A stretch of DNA of 64,000 nucleotides from contig NZ_CP024160.1 of the NCBI RefSeq assembly GCF_002736145.1, positions 2,232,001 through 2,296,000 on the forward strand. The letters are read 5' to 3'. Positions 37,799 to 46,239 of the stretch are shown here, piece by piece; the stretch's first letter is position 1, and every line of letters begins with the position of its first letter. The DNA comes from Collinsella aerofaciens (lineage in GTDB: Bacteria; Actinomycetota; Coriobacteriia; Coriobacteriales; Coriobacteriaceae). The notes below the pieces were generated by a model that made no database searches, was not told where the DNA came from, and worked only from the letters and a program-made list of their open reading frames with translations. Position numbers and translations under genes: made by a program.

Positions 37799-40700
37799 CT
37801 AAGCCTTCACCGCCTCGTATTGGTAGGTCGTGCGCACGTTGTAATGGAAGTCGTTTCCGAGGTCCAGCGCCTCGAAGTGCTTCTTGGCGCAGCCGATCTT
37901 GATCTTCTCCGCGTCGCGCAGGGCGGGCTCGCCGTTCTTGCCGCCCTTGGTCTCGGTCACGAAGTACACGCGGCGCTCGCCGTCGGCCTCCTCGACGTAC
38001 GCCCAGTCGGGGTTGTAACTGCCGAGCGGCGTGTCGATCTTGAACGCCGAGGGCAATTTCGCGAACACGAGAACCTCCTCCTGCTTGTCTAGAGCCTCGG
38101 CAAAGGAGCGCTCGACCCCCGCCGAGTCGTAGACCACGTAGTTGTACAGGCTCTTGCTCGTCATGTCCGGCTTCCACGCGTTCTGCCCAAGGTAGGCCGT
38201 GTAGTCGTCAAGCTCGAGGTCGCGCATGGTGTACCACTCGTCCTCGGGAAGGCGCACGTACTTGATGCCCTGGGCGATGAGGTCGTTCTTCACGCGGTTG
38301 ATCTTGTCGCCGACCTGCGCGAGGAAGGTCGCGGGGTCGATCTCGAACTCGTCGAGGCGGCTGCAGCCCTCGAGGATCGCCTTGATGGTGCCGCGGGTGA
38401 GCCCGACGGCGTCCTGCAGCTCTGCGATCGGGTCGGGAAGGTCGTATTTCACCTTTCCCGAAACGGACACCACGGAGGTGCCCGTGCCCTCGGCGCTCAC
38501 GCCCGCGTCGTCGATGCCCAGCGAGGCACGCTCGCTCGTCACCTGGGGCGGGCGCACGGCGAGCATGCCGTCGACAGCTTCGATGGCATGTTCGATGAGC
38601 TTGCCGGAGTCGACCTCGACCTGGAAGCGCGTGCGCTGGCGGATGCGGTCCCACAGGGCCTGGAACGCAGGGTCGAGCGTGACGTCCTTCTGCAGCTCGA
38701 CCGAGACCTCCTTGGCCTTGTCACGGATCTGGACCCTCTGGGACTTGTGGATGATGATCGCCTCGACCTGCTCCTTGGCAGGCTCGAGCTCGGCGGGGAG
38801 CTCGACCTTGCCCTCCTCGGCGGCCGCCTTCAGCTCGGGCGTCACCGCGCCCTTGTCGTCGACCATGCCGGTCGCGACGAGGTGGTCGTAGACCTGCTTG
38901 GACTTCTCGTAGCCCAGGCGCTCCTCGACGCCATCATCGCCCTTGACCGTGACCTTCGTGAAGCTCTCCGGAGTGATGACGCCGAACTTGAAGTCCTCAG
39001 CCTCAAGCTCCTTCTGCAGGCCGTTGGCGAAGTCGTCGTAGCTCTCGTTCGCGATGACGGTGAGCACGTTCGCCTCTGGGTCGTACAGGCGCTCGCCATC
39101 CTGGTTCACGCACAGGCGCAGACCGCGGCCGATCTTCTGGCGCTTGGTCAGGTTGTCCTTTGTCTCGACGAGCGTGCAGATCTGGAACACGTTGGGGTTG
39201 TCCCAGCCCTCCTTGAGCGCGGAGTGGCTGAAGACGAAAGAGACGTCCTTGTCCGCGTCCTTGCCGTCCGGGAAGGAGATGAGCGTCTCCTTCTTCTGCA
39301 TGATGAGCTCGAAGGCCCCGGCGTCGTCGGCGGTGCCGGCGGCTCCCTTGGAGTCCTTGAACTTGCCCTTCTTGTCCTTGGCGAAGTATCCCTGGTGCAC
39401 GGCGTGGGGGTCGCGCACCAGCGGGGCGCCGACGGCTTCGTAGCACTCGAGCCACGTGCCCTTGCCGATCCCCGCCGCCTTTGCGATGCGACGAGGCGCC
39501 TTCGAGTTCAGGGCACCTGCGTACTCCTCCTCAAACATCAGGGCGTACAGGCCGCCGTGGACTTCGGGCTCGTAGACGCGGTATCGGTCGACGCGGTCGA
39601 TGAAGAAGAGCGAGAGCACCTTCACGCCGCGCGGCCACAGCTCGAACTGGCGGGCCAGGTGGTCCTCGATGGTGCGGCGGATCTGCGCGCGCTTGACGAC
39701 CTCCTCGTTGACGTCGCCCAGCGCCTCGCCGAGCTCGAGCACCTCGCCGTTCTGGAACTCTATGAACTCGTCGCCCACTGCGGCGCCGATGTTGTTGACC
39801 ACCCAGCCGCTCTCGTAGTCGCTGTTCTCGCCGCTCTTCTGGTAGAGGTCGTTGCCGGTCTTCACCGTGACGGCCTTGCGCTTCTGCGTGCCGTCGGCCT
39901 GGCGCACGTCGATGGACACCTTGGCGGAGAACGGGTCGGACTTGACGGACTCGAGCCTCACGTACGCGCCGTTGAGGTTCGCCTCGGCCTTGATCGAGTC
40001 CACGCAGATGCCCTTCACCAGGTGGCGCTCGAAGGCGTCGACCGGCGTGAGGCGGTAGATCATGTTGTAGGCCTGCTTGTGCGTGGCCGAGTAGCGCAGC
40101 ACGAACAGCGGGTTCAGGCTCTTGATGGCGGCCTTGGCCTGCTTGGTGTTGTCGACGCTCTGGGGCTCGTCGATGATGACGACGGGCTTGCAGGCGCTCA
40201 CGAGCTCGCGAGGGCTGAAGCCGCCGGTGAGCTTCTCGCTGGGACGGTGGAAGAGGTTGCCCTCCTTCGCGGTGCCATCCTTCTCGAGGCCCTTGTTGAA
40301 CGCGTCGATGTTGATGACCATGACCTGGATGGAGCTCGACGTGGCGAAGTTACCCACCGGCCCCATGTCCTTCGAGTCGTACACGAAGTAGTCGAGCGGC
40401 GTGCGGTCGTAGAGCGTCTCGAAGTGCCTGCGGGTGGTCTGGAGGCTCTTGAGGACGCCCTCGCGGATGGCCACGCTCGGCACGACGATAACGAACTTGG
40501 TGATGCCGTAGCGGCGGTTTAGCTCGTAGATGGAGCGGATGTAGACGTAGGTCTTGCCGGTGCCGGTCTCCATCTCGACGGTGAAGTCTCGCAGGCGCCC
40601 ATCGGTGAGGACGTCGGTTGCCGGGAGGCAGCCCTCCTCCTGCACGGCGTGCAGGTTGTCGAGGAGCTGGCCCGGCGCCACGCGAAGCTCGTTGCCGTGG

Positions 40701-40861
40701 CCGACCATGAGCTCGCCGATTGCCGTCTGGCCTTTGCGGCCGGAATCGGCGGAGAATACGCTGCCAATAAATTGTTGTCCGCGGAACAGGTCGCAGGTTG
40801 CTTCGATGGCCTCCAGCTGGTGCTGCTGGTCGGATGAGAACTTGAACTCGAGCGCCGCCAT
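37799..40861 (-). CDS. res: type III restriction enzyme, Res subunit
   Basis: A 1,020-residue ATP-dependent restriction subunit. The helicase N-half has Walker A in VEMETGTGKTYVYIRSIY near residue 100, DEAD-like IIDEPQSVDN near 240 and SATHK near 260. Motif VI is in KRQKIGRGLRLCVNQDGE near 600. The C-terminal nuclease shows the PD-(D/E)xK pattern in YNPDWAYVEE and YFVTETKGGKNG near 950-970. Length matches the family. Res normally works only as a complex with Mod. Here mod is truncated just upstream, so the enzyme is probably orphaned. It starts one base after the mod stop. Confidence 0.92.
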   Translation of the reverse strand: MAALEFKFSSDQQHQLEAIEATCDLFRGQQFIGSVFSADSGRKGQTAIGELMVGHGNELRVAPGQLLDNLHAVQEEGCLPATDVLTDGRLRDFTVEMETGTGKTYVYIRSIYELNRRYGITKFVIVVPSVAIREGVLKSLQTTRRHFETLYDRTPLDYFVYDSKDMGPVGNFATSSSIQVMVINIDAFNKGLEKDGTAKEGNLFHRPSEKLTGGFSPRELVSACKPVVIIDEPQSVDNTKQAKAAIKSLNPLFVLRYSATHKQAYNMIYRLTPVDAFERHLVKGICVDSIKAEANLNGAYVRLESVKSDPFSAKVSIDVRQADGTQKRKAVTVKTGNDLYQKSGENSDYESGWVVNNIGAAVGDEFIEFQNGEVLELGEALGDVNEEVVKRAQIRRTIEDHLARQFELWPRGVKVLSLFFIDRVDRYRVYEPEVHGGLYALMFEEEYAGALNSKAPRRIAKAAGIGKGTWLECYEAVGAPLVRDPHAVHQGYFAKDKKGKFKDSKGAAGTADDAGAFELIMQKKETLISFPDGKDADKDVSFVFSHSALKEGWDNPNVFQICTLVETKDNLTKRQKIGRGLRLCVNQDGERLYDPEANVLTVIANESYDDFANGLQKELEAEDFKFGVITPESFTKVTVKGDDGVEERLGYEKSKQVYDHLVATGMVDDKGAVTPELKAAAEEGKVELPAELEPAKEQVEAIIIHKSQRVQIRDKAKEVSVELQKDVTLDPAFQALWDRIRQRTRFQVEVDSGKLIEHAIEAVDGMLAVRPPQVTSERASLGIDDAGVSAEGTGTSVVSVSGKVKYDLPDPIAELQDAVGLTRGTIKAILEGCSRLDEFEIDPATFLAQVGDKINRVKNDLIAQGIKYVRLPEDEWYTMRDLELDDYTAYLGQNAWKPDMTSKSLYNYVVYDSAGVERSFAEALDKQEEVLVFAKLPSAFKIDTPLGSYNPDWAYVEEADGERRVYFVTETKGGKNGEPALRDAEKIKIGCAKKHFEALDLGNDFHYNVRTTYQYEAVKA

Positions 40862-40862
40862 G

Positions 40863-41545
40863 CTAGACCGTCCTCAATTCGATCTCACAGCCCATGCGCT
40901 CGCCGGCGTGCTTGAAGATCTGCACGGCGTTGAGCTTGAGGGTGTCGTCGAGGACGGAGTCGAGGATGAGAACGCGCCTGGGCTCCATGTCGGCGATGGC
41001 CTCGAGCGCCTCGATGGCGAGGCCTCGGGACATGCAGCAGACGAGCTCGTCGCAAGCGACGGACCAGATGGGATAGCCCGCGGCTTCAGACTTCTCGACG
41101 GGCAGCGTGAGCTCGAGGCCCCATTTGAGCATCATCTCGAAGACGATATCCATATCGGAGCGATCGGGCTTGACCACGTCGAAGAGGAGCTGACCGGGCT
41201 CGGGCTTCTCAATGCCGGACTCATCGAGCTCGAACACACGGAAGCCGATGTCGGGAAGCTGCTTGGGTTCCTCGCCAAGCTTGAGTTGACGGTTGGATTC
41301 CTCGAGCTCGGTTTTGATTTTGTCGCCTGCGCGGCGAATGCGTCCTTCGCCTATGTCGCAGAGAGTCTCATACCCGTCCTTGTAGGCGTCGCGTTTCGGG
41401 TCACAAGGCTCTGGAAGCTGGACAAGGATAAACTGATAGCGATCATCTTTTCCAAGCTCCTGCAGGAACATGGCATGGGCAGTCGATGCTGAGCCTGAGA
41501 AAAAATCAAGCACAATATCACCCGTGCTTAGATGCTCATGTACGG
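40863..41545 (-). pseudogene. mod: type III DNA methyltransferase Mod, 5'-truncated
   Basis: Only the C-terminal roughly 225 residues remain. They start near EHLSTGDIVLDFFSGSAST (the SAM-binding motif I, which in type III Mod proteins follows the catalytic DPPY region) and continue with FILVQLPEPCDPKRDAY, GEGRIRRAGDKIK and a C-terminal region. The catalytic DPPY part and target-recognition region are absent, and no matching N-terminal fragment appears on the far side of the tet(W) segment, so insertion was accompanied by deletion or rearrangement. The frame upstream of about 41,545 encodes unrelated hydrophobic residues. Confidence 0.85.
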
Positions 41546-41866
41546 TAAGGAAGCAAGCAACCGAAAACAAGAGATAGACCGCCAGCACTACACTATTCCG
41601 AACCAAAGACCAAAAGATAAGCATTGTGGGAAAATCTAAACTTTTGGATTTTCCTACAATGCCAACTACGGCGGAATCCCTCCCACTCCTTATATCTTTC
41701 TGTATACATTGAATTTGTATTTAGTAAAATGCAGACAACACCACGGATCGGCTTTTGGTTGGACAATTCCAACCAAACACCACAGCAGACAGCAGAAAAC
41801 ATTCTGAACGCTAGGAAGCCGGTATGATTGTTACATATAAGGGGAAGAAAAATTTCTTTTAGGTAC
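41546..41866. other. AT-rich junction region left of tet(W), with two inverted repeats
   Basis: No gene is visible. A hairpin formed by GGAAAATC and GATTTTCC (with TGT/ACA outside, 41626-41658) and an exact repeat TTGGTTGG/CCAACCAA (41755-41776) are present. GC content is well below the flanking element, marking the imported segment. Neither repeat can be tied to a known transposon end from sequence alone. Confidence 0.5.
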
Positions 41867-41895
41867 TTGCTTTCCTAAAACTGATGTGATACAAT
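41867..41895 (+). promoter_or_regulatory. tet(W) promoter
   Basis: TTGCTT (41867-41872) and TACAAT (41890-41895) are separated by exactly 17 bases. Transcription would begin about 20 bases before the leader peptide codon. Confidence 0.85.
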
Positions 41896-41923
41896 GATTT
41901 AATCCAGAAAAGGAGTAAAAAAT

Positions 41924-41947
41924 ATGCGGCAAGGTATTCTTAAATAA
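41924..41947 (+). CDS. tet(W) leader peptide
   Basis: A seven-codon peptide, MRQGILK, follows AGGAG by eight bases. It closely resembles the short leader used in tet(M)-type genes. Ribosome behaviour on this leader is thought to decide whether transcription passes the downstream attenuator. Confidence 0.75.
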   Translation: MRQGILK

Positions 41948-42095
41948 AATTTGATAATGGGCGCAAAAATGATTGCCCCTTGCAGGGGCTTAGTTTTTGT
42001 ACCCAATTTAAGAATACTTTTGCCTTTTTAGTAAATATCGTGACGGACAGCGGCTCATGTAAGCCGTCATACTTCTGTTTGTCCGAAGTCATGAT

Positions 42096-42131
42096 CCCCA
42101 GCGGTAAAAGTATTAGCCGCTGGGGATTTTT
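42096..42131 (+). terminator. tet(W) attenuator terminator
   Basis: CCCCAGCGG (42096-42104) pairs perfectly with CCGCTGGGG (42117-42125) and is followed by ATTTTT, 32 bases before the tet(W) start. An upstream segment, ACCCAATTTAAGAATAC (42001-42017), is complementary in part to the leader (GTATTCTTAAAT), giving an alternative pairing. This is the expected antiterminator arrangement. Confidence 0.8.
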
Positions 42132-42163
42132 GCGCCCATTTGGGCCTTGTATGGAGGATAGAC

Positions 42164-44083
42164 ATGAACATTATCAATATCGGGATTCTTGCCCATGTAG
42201 ACGCTGGAAAGACAACCTTGACGGAGAGCCTGCTATATGCCAGCGGAGCCATTTCAGAACCGGGGAGCGTCGAAAAAGGGACAACGAGGACGGACACCAT
42301 GCTTTTGGAGCGGCAGCGTGGGATTACCATTCAAGCGGCAGTCACTTCCTTCCAGTGGCACAGATGTAAAGTCAACATTGTGGATACGCCCGGCCACATG
42401 GATTTTTTGGCGGAGGTGTACCGCTCTTTGGCTGTTTTAGATGGGGCTATCTTGGTGATCTCCGCTAAAGATGGTGTGCAGGCCCAGACCCGTATTCTGT
42501 TCCATGCCCTGCGGAAAATGGACATTCCCACCGTTATCTTTATCAATAAGATCGACCAGGCTGGCGTTGATTTGCAGGGCGTGTATCAGTCTGTTCGGGA
42601 TAAGCTCTCCGCCGATATTATCATCAAGCAGACGGTGTCGCTGTCCCCGGAAATAGTCCTGGAGGAAAATACCGACATAGAAGCATGGGATGCGGTCATC
42701 GAAAATAACGATGAATTATTGGAAAAGTATATCGCAGGAGAACCAATCAGCCGGGAAGAACTTGCGCAGGAGGAACAGCGGCGGGTTCAAGACGCCTCCC
42801 TGTTCCCGGTCTATCATGGCAGCGCCAAAAAGGGCCTTGGCATTCAACCGTTGATGGATGCGGTGACAGGGCTGTTCCAACCGATTGGGGAACAGGGGAG
42901 CGACGCCCTATGCGGCAGCGTTTTCAAGGTGGAGTATACAGATTGTGGCCAGCGGCTCATCTATTTGCGGCTATACAGCGGAACGCTGCGCCTGCGGGAT
43001 ACGGTGGCTCTGGCCGGGAGAGAAAAGCTGAAAATCACAGAGATGCGTATTCCATCCAAAGGGGAAATTGTTCGGACAGACACCGCTTATCCGGGTGAAA
43101 TTGTTATCCTTCCCAGCGACAGCGTGAGGTTAAACGATGTATTAGGGGACCCAACCCGGCTCCCTCGTAAAAGGTGGCGTGAGGACCCCCTCCCCATGCT
43201 GCGGACGTCGATTGCGCCGAAAACGGCAGCGCAAAGAGAACGGCTGCTGGACGCTCTTACGCAACTTGCGGATACTGACCCGCTTTTGCGCTGCGAGGTG
43301 GATTCCATCACCCATGAGATCATTCTTTCTTTTTTGGGCCGGGTGCAGTTGGAGGTTGTTTCCGCTTTGCTGTCGGAAAAATACAAGCTTGAAACAGTGG
43401 TAAAGGAACCCACCGTCATTTATATGGAGCGGCCGCTCAAAGCAGCCAGCCACACCATCCATATCGAGGTGCCGCCCAACCCGTTTTGGGCATCCATCGG
43501 ACTGTCTGTTACACCACTCCCGCTTGGCTCCGGTGTACAATACGAGAGCCGGGTTTCGCTGGGATACTTGAACCAGAGTTTTCAAAACGCTGTCAGGGAT
43601 GGTATCCGTTACGGGCTGGAGCAGGGCTTGTTCGGCTGGAACGTAACGGACTGTAAGATTTGCTTTGAATACGGGCTTTATTACAGTCCGGTCAGCACGC
43701 CGGCGGACTTCCGCTCATTGGCCCCGATTGTATTGGAACAGGCATTGAAGGAATCAGGGACGCAACTGCTGGAACCTCATCTCTCCTTCACCCTCTATGC
43801 GCCCCGGGAATATCTTTCCAGGGCTTATCATGATGCACCGAAATACTGTGCCACCATCGAAACGGTCCAGGTAAAAAAGGATGAAGTTGTCTTTACTGGC
43901 GAGATTCCCGCCCGCTGTATACAGGCATACCGTACTGATCTGGCCTTTTACACCAACGGGCAGAGCGTATGCCTTACAGAACTGAAAGGGTATCAGGCCG
44001 CTGTCGGCAAGCCAGTCATCCAGCCCCGCCGTCCAAACAGCCGCCTGGACAAGGTGCGCCATATGTTTCAGAAGGTAATGTAA
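42164..44083 (+). CDS. tet(W): tetracycline resistance ribosomal protection protein Tet(W)
   Basis: A 639-residue EF-G-like GTPase that releases tetracycline from the ribosome. The N-terminus [20 protein letters not shown] has the G1 P-loop, with [16 protein letters not shown] (G3) near 74 and NKIDQAG (G4) near 128. The C-terminus ends [18 protein letters not shown]. The whole sequence reads as Tet(W), with only scattered substitutions from the version I recall. Start 42164 follows GGAGG. GC content is clearly lower than in the host element, showing recent transfer. Expression is controlled by the upstream leader peptide and attenuator. Confidence 0.98.
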   Translation: MNIINIGILAHVDAGKTTLTESLLYASGAISEPGSVEKGTTRTDTMLLERQRGITIQAAVTSFQWHRCKVNIVDTPGHMDFLAEVYRSLAVLDGAILVISAKDGVQAQTRILFHALRKMDIPTVIFINKIDQAGVDLQGVYQSVRDKLSADIIIKQTVSLSPEIVLEENTDIEAWDAVIENNDELLEKYIAGEPISREELAQEEQRRVQDASLFPVYHGSAKKGLGIQPLMDAVTGLFQPIGEQGSDALCGSVFKVEYTDCGQRLIYLRLYSGTLRLRDTVALAGREKLKITEMRIPSKGEIVRTDTAYPGEIVILPSDSVRLNDVLGDPTRLPRKRWREDPLPMLRTSIAPKTAAQRERLLDALTQLADTDPLLRCEVDSITHEIILSFLGRVQLEVVSALLSEKYKLETVVKEPTVIYMERPLKAASHTIHIEVPPNPFWASIGLSVTPLPLGSGVQYESRVSLGYLNQSFQNAVRDGIRYGLEQGLFGWNVTDCKICFEYGLYYSPVSTPADFRSLAPIVLEQALKESGTQLLEPHLSFTLYAPREYLSRAYHDAPKYCATIETVQVKKDEVVFTGEIPARCIQAYRTDLAFYTNGQSVCLTELKGYQAAVGKPVIQPRRPNSRLDKVRHMFQKVM

Positions 44084-44283
44084 AGATACCTACCGTCAAC
44101 GCCGAGAAATTTATGGGCATTGTCCGCAAGCACCTTGCCTTTGAAGAACTGACCCCCACTCTCTTGCGGGAAATGATCGAGAAAATTGTGGTGCATGAGT
44201 GCAGCTATGATGAGAACGGCACCCGCAGGCAGGACATTGAGATTTATTACAGCTTTGTCGGCAAGATTGACTTGCCCGAATAA
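44084..44283 (+). pseudogene. C-terminal remnant of a large serine recombinase
   Basis: Directly after the tet(W) stop a frame reads NAEKFMGIVRKH then FEELTPTLLREMIEKIVVHE and DIEIYYSFVGKIDLPE. This is the C-terminal end typical of TnpX/Tn4451-like large serine recombinases. The catalytic N-terminal domain is absent and no start codon is evident. It appears to be a scar of the element that brought tet(W). Confidence 0.8.
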
Positions 44284-44291
44284 CCGCCCGA

Positions 44292-44324
44292 CCTATCCGA
44301 CACAATGGCCAAGTGTCGGATAGG
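44292..44324. repeat. 12-bp perfect inverted repeat after recombinase remnant
   Basis: CCTATCCGACAC (44292-44303) and GTGTCGGATAGG (44313-44324) flank a nine-base loop. A T-run (44335-44340) follows after ten bases, so it may be the recombinase gene's terminator or part of an old element end. Confidence 0.6.
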
Positions 44325-44899
44325 AACGGCAAAATTTTTTGCACTTCTATTGCTTCTTTATCACACATAAGCAAACGGACGTGTCGCGCAGCACCGTAGC
44401 CGTTCCGCGCAACGAAAAGCCTCACCGCCAGCGATCTCGTGCGCACATCGGCCGCAAGCGGCACGGGAGAGGCCGTCCCGATTAGGGTAGCGGCGCCGCG
44501 ACTCGGAAACGCGCCTCCGTCCTCCACGCGACGTCCCGACGTAACCCTCGCGAGCGCCCCGGCAACCGCCGACGGGCCGCATCCCATGCCCGGAGGGTCT
44601 CGGCGCCCATGGCCGGTTCCATGCCGCACGCCTCCGCCCCTCCGACCCGAAACTCGCCCCGGCGCTCCTTGGACGCGCAGGGTCGCACGCCGGCAGGCGG
44701 CCCGCAAGGGCCGCGACACTTTTTCGGGTTCTTCGCCCCATGCGCTGCGCGCGCGAACAACGCGAAAAACTGACGTCGGGAGATTTCTATAACCACGCCC
44801 GACTTCGCTTCCTCCCTTGCAGGCACGCCCGCGCTGCATGCGACTCACGCGGCGCAAGGCACGCCACAGGGGCGGGCCTCAGAGTCTAAGGAGCAAGGC
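44325..44899. other. 575-base region without a convincing gene
   Basis: GC content jumps back to element level near 44,390. Open frames on both strands are arginine/proline-rich shadows with no ribosome binding site or family match. A TATAAC at about 44,790 could be a -10 for the YraN-like gene. This is the right junction of the tet(W) segment. Confidence 0.45.
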
Positions 44900-45271
44900 A
44901 TGAACGACATGAAGGAAAAGGCGATGGGCGCGGTCAGGGCCTTCCTCGAGCGCAAGGGCTACGAGATCGTCGACGAGGCCTGGCAGGGGCCCGAGGGCAT
45001 CGGCGGGATCGACCTCGTGGCGGTGGACGAGGACGGGACCCTGGTCTTCGTCGACGCCACGGTCCGGATCGGAACGGACGGCTTCCCCGAGGCCCACAGG
45101 GCGCGCGGGCTGCGCGAGGCGCTGGCGGCGACGTGGCTCGCGGGGAACAGCGACGACTACGCAGACACCCCGGTCCGCTTCGACGAGGTGGCGATGATGG
45201 TCGTCAAGGAGAACCGAGCGCTCCTTCGCCACCACATCAACTGCTTCGGCGAGATGGAGCCGCTCTCCTAG
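44900..45271 (+). CDS. YraN/UPF0102-like nuclease-fold protein
   Basis: A 123-residue protein with the YraN-type restriction-endonuclease fold. It has an N-terminal helix (AVRAFLERKGYEIVDEAW), then GGIDLVAVDEDGTLVFVDATVR, where the usual catalytic D...E-x-K motif reads D...D-x-T. Glu and Lys are thus replaced, so nuclease activity is doubtful. AAGGAGCAAGGC precedes the ATG. Similar proteins sit near relaxase and partition genes on actinobacterial elements. It lies upstream of parA across a palindromic operator. Confidence 0.7.
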   Translation: MNDMKEKAMGAVRAFLERKGYEIVDEAWQGPEGIGGIDLVAVDEDGTLVFVDATVRIGTDGFPEAHRARGLREALAATWLAGNSDDYADTPVRFDEVAMMVVKENRALLRHHINCFGEMEPLS

Positions 45272-45324
45272 GCGGCGCGCCCGGCCCCGGGCTCCCGGGG
45301 CCGGACTTCCCCGAAATCCGACCC

Positions 45325-45366
45325 TGTACCACGAAAACGTACATATACGTACGTTTTCGTGGTACA
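45325..45366. promoter_or_regulatory. 18-bp-arm palindrome upstream of parA (shared operator)
   Basis: TGTACCACGAAAACGTAC (45325-45342) and its exact complement (45349-45366) flank ATATAC. The centre CGTACATATACGTACG matches the integration-module operator at 33171-33186 in 14 of 16 bases. A second, weaker repeat, GGACAAA/TTTGTCC, lies at about 45378-45401. It could also be a partition centromere. Confidence 0.75.
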
Positions 45367-45474
45367 CTCCGCTTGTCGGACAAATTCGTACGGTTTTGTC
45401 CCGACGCTCCGAGACTCGGGGCGCGCCGGACCGGATGCGGCGAGGCGCGCCCCACGCTAGAGAGGACGCGACCC

Positions 45475-46239
45475 ATGCGCACGATAGCCATTTCCAACTA
45501 CAAGGGAGGCGTCGGCAAGACGACGACCGCCGTCAACCTGGCGGCCATCTTCGCCGCCCGGGGCCTTCGGACCCTGCTCGTCGACCTCGACCCGCAGGCG
45601 TCGGCCACCGACTTCTTCGGCCTCTACGACCGCGCCGCCTCCGAGCGGCGCACCTCGGTCGAGCTGCTCTACGGCGGCGCGCCCGTGGAGGAGATCGCCT
45701 ACGCCGCCGGGGAGGGCCTCGACGTGGTGGCCTCGACCATCGACCTCGTCGACCAGAACGAGATGCTCCTGCGCGAGCAGCGCCTCAAGTTCGCCCTCGA
45801 CGACGCCTCGGGCTCCTACGACGTCTGCCTCATCGACTGCAGCCCCGTGATGCGCAGGCTTGCCTTCAACGCCTACCTCGCCGCAGCGGAGGGCGGCATG
45901 GTCGTCATCCCCGTGAAGCTCGACTCCACCGTGATGCGCGGCACGGCGCTCACCGTGGAGGCGACGCGCTCCATTTCAGACGCCCTGCGCATGCCCACGC
46001 CCAGATGGAAGATACTGCGCACCTGCGTGCCCGGCCGCATGACCAACGCCGAGGCCACGGGCGCGGCCGTGCTCGACGGGTTCTTCCCGGGCGAGCAGTT
46101 CGAGACGGTCATACACGCGAGCAGCAAGGTCTGCGAGGGCAGCTGGCAGTGGAAGCCGGTGGCGGCCTTCGAGCCGGGGAGCCGCCCCGCGCGCGACTAC
46201 GAGGCTCTCGCCGACGAGGTGTCCCGTGAGCTCGCCTAG
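45475..46239 (+). CDS. parA: ParA family partition ATPase
   Basis: A 254-residue deviant Walker ATPase. The KGGVGKTTT P-loop is at residues 10-18 (ISNYKGGVGKTTTAVNLAAI), LLVDLDPQASATDFFG near 38 and VCLIDCSPVMRR near 118. It moves or positions the element's circular form with ParB, or regulates transfer. It overlaps parB by 14 bases. The promoter region carries the strong palindrome that matches the integration switch, so expression may be silent until excision. Confidence 0.93.
   Translation: MRTIAISNYKGGVGKTTTAVNLAAIFAARGLRTLLVDLDPQASATDFFGLYDRAASERRTSVELLYGGAPVEEIAYAAGEGLDVVASTIDLVDQNEMLLREQRLKFALDDASGSYDVCLIDCSPVMRRLAFNAYLAAAEGGMVVIPVKLDSTVMRGTALTVEATRSISDALRMPTPRWKILRTCVPGRMTNAEATGAAVLDGFFPGEQFETVIHASSKVCEGSWQWKPVAAFEPGSRPARDYEALADEVSRELA

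Noticed and set aside
38588-40522. Long plus-strand frame opposite res
   Set aside because: Composition is typical of an antisense shadow, and the minus strand encodes an unmistakable Res protein.
44439-44826. Overlapping frames on both strands after the recombinase remnant
   Set aside because: Arg/Pro-rich, no family resemblance, no ribosome binding site; treated as non-coding.
45325-45366. Transcription terminator upstream of parA
   Set aside because: The arms are followed by GC-rich DNA without a T-run, and the centre matches an operator elsewhere.
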